From NCBI GenBank assembly GCA_964487195.1, contig CAZAPV010000049.1, forward strand, positions 1 to 5,469: DNA of 5,469 nucleotides. Direction: 5' to 3'. This DNA is from CAZAPV01 sp964487195 (GTDB taxonomy: Bacteria > Patescibacteriota > Patescibacteriia > SG8-24). The translations under genes and the position numbers were made by a program. Positions within the stretch are counted from its first letter, which is position 1. Each line of letters begins with the position of its first letter. The notes beneath the pieces are model-generated. The model saw only the letters and a program-made list of their open reading frames with translations, was not told the DNA's origin and searched no databases. This document shows positions 1-5,118 of this stretch, one piece after another.

Positions 1-650
1 GCTGTTCGCCAATTAAAGCGGTACGTGAGCTGGGTTCAGAACGTCGTGAGACAGTAGAATCGTGCTGTCTATAAATTCGACTATATGCTGGAAAGTCTGA
101 CAGAGCCTCTTCAAGGAGAAGAAGCTCGAAGGATCTCACACTACGTACAATCGGTACGTGACAATGTGTTGAGTGCAGACAATCAGCAGGGAAGTTCGCG
201 GTACGTACCCGCAACTATGAACACCCTCAGAGACTATACGTCGAACGTTCCGTCGAATGACGGGATGAAGATAGAGTCCGAACTGCATGGCGACATGCAG
301 AGCGCGTCGGAAACGGCGCGCCACCATGTGTGCACAGGATGTTTTTCATGTGGTTTGCGAAGCAACAGAATGTCGGTCTCCTATCCACTATGGGCGTCGA
401 AACTTGCGGAAACGCTTCTCTAGTACGAGAGGACCGAGAAGCACGAATCTCTTGTGTACCAGTTGTCCTGCCAAGGGCATCGCTGGGTAGCAACATTCGG
501 CGAAGATAAGCGCTGAAAGCATCTAAGCGCGAAACTTCTTCCAAGATCAGGTTTCATAGACTCCAGGGAGAATACCTGGTTGATAGGCGGCAGATGGAAG
601 GCCCGCAAGGGTTGAAGTCGAGCCGTACTAATAAGTCGTTGCTCTCTATT
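1..650 (+). rRNA. 23S ribosomal RNA, 3' part, split by an intron
   Basis: This is the 3' end of the large-subunit rRNA, with the 5' part outside the window. Bases 1-55 align without gaps to E. coli 23S positions about 2550-2604 (A-loop and peptidyl-transferase ring). On that alignment U2585 is base 36 and A2602 is base 53. The gene is then interrupted by a group I intron (56-372) and resumes at 373 with the sequence expected after U2604. The second exon has the sarcin-ricin loop at 422-435 (core GTACGAGAGG). It also has the conserved stretch GCTGAAAGCATCTAAGCGCG near 511-530 and the conserved terminal segment with CCGTACTAATAAGTCG near 623-638. The mature 3' end is placed near 645-652 by comparison; the exact base is uncertain because the pairing 5' end is not in the window. 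Both exons look intact, so this is a functional gene once spliced. Open reading frames here are chance. Confidence 0.96.
56..372 (+). ncRNA. ORF-less group I self-splicing intron in 23S rRNA (after E. coli position 2604)
   Basis: A 317-nt group I ribozyme. The 5' exon ends in T55 and the intron ends in G372, the two bases this class requires. Joining 55 to 373 restores GACAG-TTCGGTC as in other bacteria. The internal guide GCTGTCT (64-70) pairs with exon bases 49-55, giving a 7-bp P1 with the G-U at the splice site. A short P10 (59-62 with 374-377) is possible. Core helices can be drawn: P3 76-81/240-245; P4 86-90/184-188; P5 95-99/176-180; P6 194-197/219-222; P7 from GAGACTA (230-236) and ATAGAGTC (271-278); P8 248-254/259-265. 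The P, Q, R and S elements lie near 84-94, 180-193, 226-238 and 268-280. Two 3' hairpins have GNRA loops: 283-289/294-300 (GCGA) and 302-309/314-321 (GAAA). No homing endonuclease is encoded, so the intron cannot move by its own enzyme. The subgroup is not assigned. Confidence 0.93.
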
Positions 651-697
651 ACCACTGAAGCACGAAGATGTTCTTACGACTTGCCTTGCTGACAAAG

Positions 698-709
<12 letters not shown>
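651..709 (+). other. 23S-5S internal spacer
   Basis: A short spacer between the large-subunit and 5S rRNA genes. No tRNA can be folded in it. Its last eleven bases (AAAAAGCACAG, 698-708) are the left arm of an inverted repeat whose right arm follows the 5S gene at 833-843. The spacer therefore probably holds rRNA processing signals, not a separate gene. Confidence 0.7.
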
Positions 710-844
<135 letters not shown>

Positions 845-853
845 GATGGCTGG

Positions 854-881
854 AAACAGGATTGACAGAATCCTGTTTTTT
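854..881 (+). terminator. Rho-independent terminator of the rRNA operon
   Basis: A perfect 10-bp stem is formed by AAACAGGATT (854-863) and AATCCTGTTT (869-878), with a 5-nt loop GACAG. It is followed by a T-run at 876-881. It sits directly after the 5S gene and is the expected end of the rRNA transcript. The loop and 3' arm also contain the -35-like hexamer TTGACA (862-867) of a possible promoter for the next gene. Confidence 0.87.
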
Positions 882-889
882 GTTATGGT
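862..889 (+). promoter_or_regulatory. Promoter-like sequence inside the rRNA terminator
   Basis: A perfect -35 hexamer TTGACA (862-867) is followed after 16 nt by TATGGT (884-889). The latter is preceded by TGT, so it looks like an extended -10 (TGnTATnnT). This would start transcription near 895 and give a leader of about 30 nt for the small gene at 925. The -35 overlaps the loop and 3' arm of the preceding terminator. The match is good at -35 and modest at -10; no experimental support exists here. Confidence 0.45.
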
Positions 890-901
890 TCACGGAGAAG
901 G

Positions 902-918
902 TTCCTTCGGAAAGGAGG
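902..918 (+). promoter_or_regulatory. Strong Shine-Dalgarno site partly paired in a leader hairpin
   Basis: AGGAGG (913-918) is an ideal ribosome binding site, 6 nt before the GTG at 925, and fixes that start. The upstream TTCCTT (902-907) can pair with AAGGAG (912-917) around a CGGA loop, one pair being G-U. This 6-bp hairpin would cover most of the ribosome binding site, so folding could limit translation. The hairpin is small, and its regulatory role is an inference. Confidence 0.5.
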
Positions 919-924
919 TCGACC

Positions 925-1119
925 GTGCTGCCGCCATGGATCATCGAAGAGATCAAAAAGCGGGAACAGGAGAAGCGGCGCAGGGACGACCGTCCGCAGC
1001 CGCAGCTCCCTATCCCCGAACCGATGCCGCCGCCGCCAAACCCGCCGGATCCCGACAATCCCGATCGGGACAACCCGGATCGCGGCGTGATCATCATCGA
1101 TCCGAACAAGGACGATTGA
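925..1119 (+). CDS. Small proline-rich charged protein, unknown function
   Basis: A 64-residue protein starting at GTG 925. This start is chosen because an ideal AGGAGG lies 6 nt upstream; an in-frame ATG at 928-940 does not exist, and the longer open frame to 862 runs back into the rRNA terminator. The N-terminus (LPPWIIEEIKKREQEKRRR, residues 2-20) looks like a short amphipathic charged helix. Residues 24-46 are very rich in proline (PMPPPPNPPDP). Residues 44-53 are two copies of DNPDR, encoded by an imperfect 15-bp tandem repeat at 1054-1083. The tail has a hydrophobic patch GVIIID (54-59) and then acidic and basic residues. There is no signal peptide, membrane segment or recognised enzyme motif. 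A helix plus proline-rich linker plus short hydrophobic tail suggests a protein-binding adaptor, but this is speculation. It is transcribed alone, between two terminators. I do not recognise the family. Confidence 0.75.
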   Translation: MLPPWIIEEIKKREQEKRRRDDRPQPQLPIPEPMPPPPNPPDPDNPDRDNPDRGVIIIDPNKDD

Positions 1120-1146
1120 CACGGACTCTTCGCAGCCCGTGTTTTT
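1119..1146 (+). terminator. Rho-independent terminator after the small proline-rich gene
   Basis: ACACGG (1119-1124) pairs with CCGTGT (1137-1142) around a 12-nt loop and is followed by a T-run (1142-1146). It begins at the last base of the TGA stop codon of the upstream gene, so it should end that short transcript and separate it from the operon starting at 1225. Confidence 0.72.
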
Positions 1147-1224
1147 CATTTTCATGACGGTATCTCGCCTTATATTGACAAGATTGTAGTGATTTTCCTG
1201 ACAGGATGATACGCTTACTCTCCT
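1147..1224 (+). promoter_or_regulatory. Likely promoter region of the TrmB-YvcK operon, elements unclear
   Basis: The operon must be transcribed from here if the upstream terminator works. A TATATT (1171-1176, five of six to the -10 consensus) and an overlapping perfect TTGACA (1175-1180) are visible, but neither has a well-placed partner hexamer. CCTGACAGG (1197-1205) is a small palindrome that could be an operator half or chance. There is no Shine-Dalgarno sequence before the ATG at 1225; the preceding bases are pyrimidine-rich. The first gene may be read from a leaderless or weakly initiated message. Confidence 0.3.
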
Positions 1225-1971
1225 ATGGAGATCCCGCGCATCCTCGAGCAGCTCGGCTTCGGCGACAAGGAGATCCGCGTGTATTTCACGCTACTCTCCG
1301 GCGGACCGTCGTCCGTGCGCAAGCTCGCCAAGGATACGGGACTCAACCGCGGCACGGTGTACGACGTGCTGAAAATTTTGCAGAAATCCGGCCTCGCCGG
1401 GATGTATCAGAAACATAAGAAACAGTTTTTTCTCGCCGAAGATCCGGAGAAGCTCGCCGAGGTGATCGAGCGGAAAGAACGGTCGGTGTCGTCGCTGAAG
1501 CGCGATCTCGCCGAAGCGCTGCCGGAGCTGCGATCGCTCTACGTCCACGGCGGCGTGAAGCCGACGGTGAAATATTACGAAGGCGATAAAGGGATCGCGA
1601 TCATTTTGAACGACGTGCTGCGCACGATGGGCGAAGGCGAAGGCAAGTTGTATCGCGTCTACTCGTCGATCGCGCTGCGCGATTATCTGTACCGTGAGTT
1701 TCCGAATTTCACGAAGGAACGGATCAACCGGCGGCTCGCGGTGCGCGTGATCGCGGTCGGCGCAGGCGGGGAGGAACAGCCGCTCGCCGAGCGCCGCTGG
1801 CTTTCGGAAAAAAACGGTTCGCCGACGTACTCCGTGATCTACGGCCCGAAGGTCGCGTTCTTCTCGCTCGATAAAAACAACGTCCCGCTCGGGGTGCTGA
1901 TCGAGGACGCGTCGGTCGCCGAAACCGAACGGATGGTATTCGATCACGTCTGGGGAACGCTCACCGTATGA
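1225..1971 (+). CDS. TrmB-family transcriptional regulator
   Basis: A 248-residue DNA-binding protein. Residues 1-70 form a TrmB-type winged helix: LEQLGFGDKEIRVYFTLL (7-24), then VRKLAKDTGLNRGTVYDVLK (31-50) as the recognition part, then KHKKQFFLAE (63-72) as the wing. Residues 75-105 are a charged helix, likely a dimerising coiled coil (LAEVIERKERSVSSLKRDLAEAL). Residues 110-248 match the layout of the ligand-binding C-terminal half common in this family, starting KPTVKYYEGDKGIAII. Archaeal TrmB proteins respond to sugars; the ligand here is unknown. The ATG at 1225 is chosen because the family motif starts within a few residues of it; no ribosome binding site precedes it. It is the first gene of a four-gene operon and its stop overlaps the next start (ATGA), so it probably controls its own operon; this is inference. 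Confidence 0.9.
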   Translation: MEIPRILEQLGFGDKEIRVYFTLLSGGPSSVRKLAKDTGLNRGTVYDVLKILQKSGLAGMYQKHKKQFFLAEDPEKLAEVIERKERSVSSLKRDLAEALPELRSLYVHGGVKPTVKYYEGDKGIAIILNDVLRTMGEGEGKLYRVYSSIALRDYLYREFPNFTKERINRRLAVRVIAVGAGGEEQPLAERRWLSEKNGSPTYSVIYGPKVAFFSLDKNNVPLGVLIEDASVAETERMVFDHVWGTLTV

Positions 1972-2939
1972 AATCCGTCGTCACCATCGGCGGGGGGACC
2001 GGGCAATACACGCTGCTCTCCGGCCTCAAGAAATATCCGGTGAAGCTCACCGCGATCGTCACGATGGCGGACGACGGCGGTTCAACCGGCGTCCTGCGCG
2101 ACGAGCTCGGCGTGCTGCCGCCCGGCGACATCCGTCAGTGCCTCGTCGCGCTCTCGGAATCCGAGCTGATCATGCGTGATCTGTTCAATTACCGTTTCGA
2201 ACAGGGCGGGCTCAAGGGCCACAACTTCGGCAATATTTTTCTCTCCGCGCTCGAGAAAATCACCGGCAGCATGGACGAGGCGGTGCGCGTCTCCGGCATG
2301 GTGCTCGCGACGCGCGGGGAAGTGATTCCGGTCACGACGAAAAACGTCACGCTGGTGTGCGGCCGCGAGCGCGTGCTGCGCGGGCAGCGCGTGATCGAGC
2401 TCGCCGCGCTCCCGGAAAAAGATTCGCTCCGCATCGAACCGGAAGCGTACGCGAACCCGAAGGCGGTCGCAGCGATCGAGGGCGCAGACTGCGTCGTCAT
2501 CGGGCCTGGGAATTTTTATTGCAGCATCGTGCCGAATCTTCTGGTGCAGGGGATTTCCGAAGCGATCCGGCGTTCGAGCGCGAAATTGGTGTATAACTGT
2601 AATCTGATGACGAAGGACGGTCACACGAACGGGATGAAGGTCCACGATTTCGTGCACGAGATCGAACGGTTCGTCGGCAAAGGCCGCGTGGATTTCGTGA
2701 CGTTCAACAACCGCGAACCGGAAACCGAATTGCTCGCCAAGTACGCCGGCGAAGGGGAGTACCCGGTGCATCCGCCGGCGGCCGGGGAAGCGACGACGTA
2801 CGCGCCGCTCCCCGCGGACCTCATCAACACGCAGATCTACGCGCCGAAAGCAGGAGACACGATCCGCCGCAGCCTGATCCGCCACAACCCCGACGTACTC
2901 GCGACGCTGATCATCCAGCATTGTCTGAAAGGGCTATGA
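1968..2939 (+). CDS. yvcK: YvcK / CofD-like nucleotide-sugar-binding regulator (gluconeogenesis factor)
   Basis: A 323-residue protein of the usual family length (about 320). It is related to CofD (2-phospho-L-lactate transferase) but belongs to the YvcK branch, cytosolic proteins that bind UDP-sugars such as UDP-GlcNAc and are needed for growth on gluconeogenic carbon and for normal cell-wall synthesis. Visible motifs are the N-terminal glycine loop IGGGTG (7-12), MADDGGSTG (33-41), LPPGDIRQCL (50-59), GHNFGN (84-89), IGPGNFYCSIVPNLLV (178-193) and NCNLMTKDG near 210-218. The IGPG motif usually reads IGPGSLYTS, so N182, F183 and C185 are mild departures. ATG 1968 overlaps the regulator's stop by 4 nt, with GGGGA about 11 nt upstream; the stop overlaps the next gene by 4 nt. 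The paired regulator may sense a related metabolite. Identification is firm; the ligand is known only for the family. Confidence 0.95.
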   Translation: MKSVVTIGGGTGQYTLLSGLKKYPVKLTAIVTMADDGGSTGVLRDELGVLPPGDIRQCLVALSESELIMRDLFNYRFEQGGLKGHNFGNIFLSALEKITGSMDEAVRVSGMVLATRGEVIPVTTKNVTLVCGRERVLRGQRVIELAALPEKDSLRIEPEAYANPKAVAAIEGADCVVIGPGNFYCSIVPNLLVQGISEAIRRSSAKLVYNCNLMTKDGHTNGMKVHDFVHEIERFVGKGRVDFVTFNNREPETELLAKYAGEGEYPVHPPAAGEATTYAPLPADLINTQIYAPKAGDTIRRSLIRHNPDVLATLIIQHCLKGL

Positions 2940-3556
2940 CTGTCGTGTTCGATCTTGATTACACGCTGCTCGACACGGCTGCGTTCAAGGATGCGCTCGT
3001 CGCCGCGCTCGCCTCATGCGGGGTCAGCCGATCTCGTTTTTTGGCTACGTACAGCGAAATCACGACGCGACCCGGCGTCGTCTACGATTACGATCCGGAT
3101 CTGCAGCTCGACCTTCTCAGAAGCGAATTGCGCTGCTCGAAAGCGGAAGCGGCCGCGAAGATCGACGGCGTCGTGCGCCGCACCGCGGATTTTTTGTATC
3201 CGGGCGCGAAGGAAATGCTCAAACGGCTTCGCGACCGTGGATGGCGGCTGATGTTACTGACGCTCGGTAACATTAGCTGGCAACGCGCGAAGATCGAACG
3301 GTCGGGGATCGCCGATCTTTTCGACGAAGTCATAACAACGGATAAGGAAAAAGGCGGTATGATGCAGCGGTTCTCCGATGATATTGTCGCGATCGTGAAC
3401 GATAACGGCGATGAGGTGCGGCAGATGATCACCGAAGCGCCGGAGTTTCATTATCTCGTGAAGCGCGGTCCGAAGCCGATTCCGCCCGACCTCGGCGTTC
3501 CGATCTGCGACTCGCTCGAACAACTTGAAAAACAGATCGATGCGCTACATCACTGA
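2936..3556 (+). CDS. HAD-superfamily hydrolase, phosphatase-like
   Basis: A 206-residue haloacid dehalogenase fold protein. Motif I is VVFDLDYTLLD (3-13), with D6 as the predicted nucleophile and D8 as the acid/base. A helical cap occupies roughly residues 14-85. Motif II is LMLLTLGN (105-112), with T109. A lysine follows (K119 or K137 as motif III). Motif IV is probably IVNDNGDEV (153-161) supplying the Mg-binding acids D156 and D159. The usual reaction is hydrolysis of a phosphate ester; the substrate cannot be read from the sequence. ATG 2936 overlaps the yvcK stop (ATGA) and puts motif I at the very N-terminus as normal. A TTG at 2921 would add five residues that match nothing. AAAGGG lies close upstream. 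The 3' end overlaps the next gene by 17 nt. In the operon it might act on a sugar phosphate or nucleotide, which is inference. Confidence 0.88.
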   Translation: MTVVFDLDYTLLDTAAFKDALVAALASCGVSRSRFLATYSEITTRPGVVYDYDPDLQLDLLRSELRCSKAEAAAKIDGVVRRTADFLYPGAKEMLKRLRDRGWRLMLLTLGNISWQRAKIERSGIADLFDEVITTDKEKGGMMQRFSDDIVAIVNDNGDEVRQMITEAPEFHYLVKRGPKPIPPDLGVPICDSLEQLEKQIDALHH

Positions 3557-4841
3557 CCTCCACATCCATTCGAAATACTCGCGCGCCTGTTCGAAGAATC
3601 TCACGTTCCCGAACCTCGCGGCGTGGGCGCGCGCGAAAGGGATCGACATTCTCGGCACTGGGGATTTCACGCATCCGAAATGGCTCGCCGACATCAAAGA
3701 GCAGCTCGAACCGGCGGAACAGGGATTGTTCCGTCTGAAAAAGCAGTACGAGGCGGAGAACGGCGAAGGGAGCTACGAAGCTGCACCGAAGGTTGCGGCC
3801 GGCCGGCCGGTGCGGTTCCTGCTCGCGACCGAAGTGTCGTGCATCTATAAAAAGAACGGCAGGGGACGTCGCATCCATCTGCTCGTCTTCATGCCGACGA
3901 TCGCCGCGGTCGACAAATTCATCGCCGCGCTCGAAGCCGCGGAGTGCAATCTCCGTTCGGACGGTCGGCCGATTCTGGGCCTCGACGCGAAAGAGATCGT
4001 GAAATTCGCGCTCGCGGCGGATCCGTGGAGCATGGTGGTGCCGGCGCACGCGTGGACGCCGTGGTTCGCGGTGTTCGGCTCCGAGTCCGGCTTCGACTCG
4101 CTCGAGGAATGTTTCGAGGAATTGACCCCGGAGATCCACGCGATCGAAACCGGCCTCTCATCCGATCCGGCGATGAACCTCCGCCTGTCGAAGCTCGACA
4201 GCGTCATGTTGATCTCCAATTCCGACGCGCACGGTCTGCGTAATCTCGGTCGCGAAGCGAACGTGTTCGAGCTCGCATCCGTGAGCTACGACGCGATCAT
4301 GAACGTGCTGCGGAAACGCGATCGCGCGTGTTTTCCGTACACGATCGAATTTTTCCCCGAAGAAGGAAAATACCACGTCGACGGCCACCGGAGCTGCGGA
4401 TTTTTTTGCGAACCGGAGGAAACCAAACGGCTCGGCGGCCGCTGTCCGAAGTGCGGCAAGCCGCTCACGCGCGGGGTACTCGGCCGCGTCGCCGCGCTCG
4501 CCGACCGGCCGGCGGACAAGATCCCCGCAAAATTATCGCCATTCCGCTCGGCGGTGCCGCTCGAAGAGATCATCGGCGAGGCGCTCGGCAAGGGAAAGGC
4601 GTCGAAAGCGGTGTTCGCCGACTATAAAAAAATGATCGCCGCGCTCGGTCCGGAGTTCGACATCATCCTCGACATCCCGCTCGATCGAATCGCCACGGCG
4701 ACATCGGCGCGCATGGCCGAGGCGATCGGCCGCGTCCGCGAGGGGAAGCTCGTCATCCATCCTGGCTACGATGGTGTGTACGGCGAAGTGAAAATTTTTA
4801 CGGACGACCGCAAACCAGATCAAGGGCGGCTGCTGCTCTGA
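3540..4841 (+). CDS. Endonuclease Q-like PHP-domain protein with Cys4 zinc site
   Basis: A 433-residue protein matching Endonuclease Q, which nicks DNA 5' of uracil, hypoxanthine and abasic sites. Members are sometimes labelled UvrD-like, but no helicase motifs are seen. The N-terminal PHP metallo-domain (1 to about 250) has DLHIHS (6-11), GTGDFTHP (39-46), the metal glutamate in ATEVSCIY (96-103), HLLVF (113-117), PAHAWTPW (168-175) and SNSDAHG (226-232). It is followed by C286, C290, C302 and C305, a Cys4 zinc site, leading into LTRGVLGRVAALADR (309-323). The C-terminal part has VPLEEIIGEALGKG and PGYDGVYGEVKIF, family hallmarks. ATG 3540 is chosen because the HxH motif begins at residue 8; a TTG at 3525 is possible. 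There is no clear ribosome binding site, so translation probably depends on coupling to the upstream gene, which it overlaps by 17 nt. Cytosolic DNA repair is the likely role. Confidence 0.88.
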   Translation: MRYITDLHIHSKYSRACSKNLTFPNLAAWARAKGIDILGTGDFTHPKWLADIKEQLEPAEQGLFRLKKQYEAENGEGSYEAAPKVAAGRPVRFLLATEVSCIYKKNGRGRRIHLLVFMPTIAAVDKFIAALEAAECNLRSDGRPILGLDAKEIVKFALAADPWSMVVPAHAWTPWFAVFGSESGFDSLEECFEELTPEIHAIETGLSSDPAMNLRLSKLDSVMLISNSDAHGLRNLGREANVFELASVSYDAIMNVLRKRDRACFPYTIEFFPEEGKYHVDGHRSCGFFCEPEETKRLGGRCPKCGKPLTRGVLGRVAALADRPADKIPAKLSPFRSAVPLEEIIGEALGKGKASKAVFADYKKMIAALGPEFDIILDIPLDRIATATSARMAEAIGRVREGKLVIHPGYDGVYGEVKIFTDDRKPDQGRLLL

Positions 4842-4843
4842 TC

Positions 4844-4873
4844 AAAAGAAAAACGCCGCAGATCGCGGCATTT
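4844..4873 (-). terminator. Rho-independent terminator for the - strand genes
   Basis: Read on the - strand, AAATGCCGC (4873-4865) pairs with GCGGCGTTT (4859-4851) around a GATCT loop, with one T-G pair. The run TTTTTCTTTT (4853-4844) follows. It starts within the stop codon of the 59-residue gene. On the + strand the same hairpin is followed only by ATTTATGGG, so it would be a weak stop for the operon arriving from the other side; convergent transcription may end here from both directions. Confidence 0.85.
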
Positions 4874-5051
4874 ATGGGAGGCATTCTTTGACGAACCGTA
4901 TCGCGCGTTCCTGGAAATCGTCGATCGATTCGTCGTCGCGCTGGTTGAGAACCTCTATGACCTCGACGTCGCCGCCGATTTGCGGCTGCTGTTTTGAGAT
5001 CCGGATGTGATAGACGCCCTTCTTATCCTTCACGATCGTCGCGGTGTTCAT
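4872..5051 (-). CDS. Small 59-residue protein, unknown function
   Basis: A short gene on the - strand, start ATG at 5051, stop TAA at 4872-4874. AAAGGA lies about 7 nt before the ATG. The protein begins MNTATIVKDKKGVYHIRISK, then a central acidic part (GGDVEVIEVLNQRDDESIDD, about residues 26-45), and ends with a likely amphipathic helix FQERAIRFVKECLP. The start looks like beta strands (VYHIRI, VEVIEVL) followed by one helix, a compact soluble fold. There is no signal peptide or membrane segment. Support for it being real comes from a ribosome binding site, a terminator that begins at its stop codon, and a promoter-like pair upstream. It follows the MazG-like gene by 67 nt on the same strand and could be co-transcribed with it. 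I do not recognise the family and assign no function. Confidence 0.72.
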   Translation of the reverse strand: MNTATIVKDKKGVYHIRISKQQPQIGGDVEVIEVLNQRDDESIDDFQERAIRFVKECLP

Positions 5052-5084
5052 CGTTCATCCTTTCGCAAAAGATTCGATGCGGCA

Positions 5085-5113
5085 GTTGTAACGCATTCGG
5101 AAGGAAATTACAA
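5085..5113 (-). promoter_or_regulatory. Possible promoter of the 59-residue gene
   Basis: On the - strand TTGTAA (5113-5108) and TACAAC (5090-5085) are spaced by 17 nt, each matching four of six consensus bases. Transcription would start near 5078, about 27 nt before the ATG. It lies in the gap after the MazG-like gene, where no terminator is visible. It is a modest match and could be chance. Confidence 0.35.
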
Positions 5114-5118
5114 GACCG

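Noticed and set aside
85..423. Open frame of 112 codons on the + strand in the intron region
   Set aside because: It runs across the 3' splice site into the 23S exon, has no ribosome binding site, and shows no LAGLIDADG, GIY-YIG or HNH motif. The bases are explained by ribozyme helices.
862..924. Upstream extension of the small proline-rich protein to 862
   Set aside because: The extra residues are encoded by the rRNA terminator and the leader; the AGGAGG at 913-918 points to GTG 925.
1116..1121. TTGACA overlapping the stop of the small gene
   Set aside because: No -10-like hexamer is found 16-18 nt downstream; the bases belong to the stop codon and terminator stem.
1197..1205. Palindrome CCTGACAGG upstream of the regulator
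   Set aside because: It has only four bases per arm and no second copy was seen, so it is too short to call an operator.
2082..2921. Long - strand frames antisense to yvcK, and similar ones at 1291-1947 and 3429-4139
   Set aside because: These are mirror frames of G+C-rich codons, rich in Arg, His and Asp, with no recognisable domain. The + strand frames carry clear family motifs.
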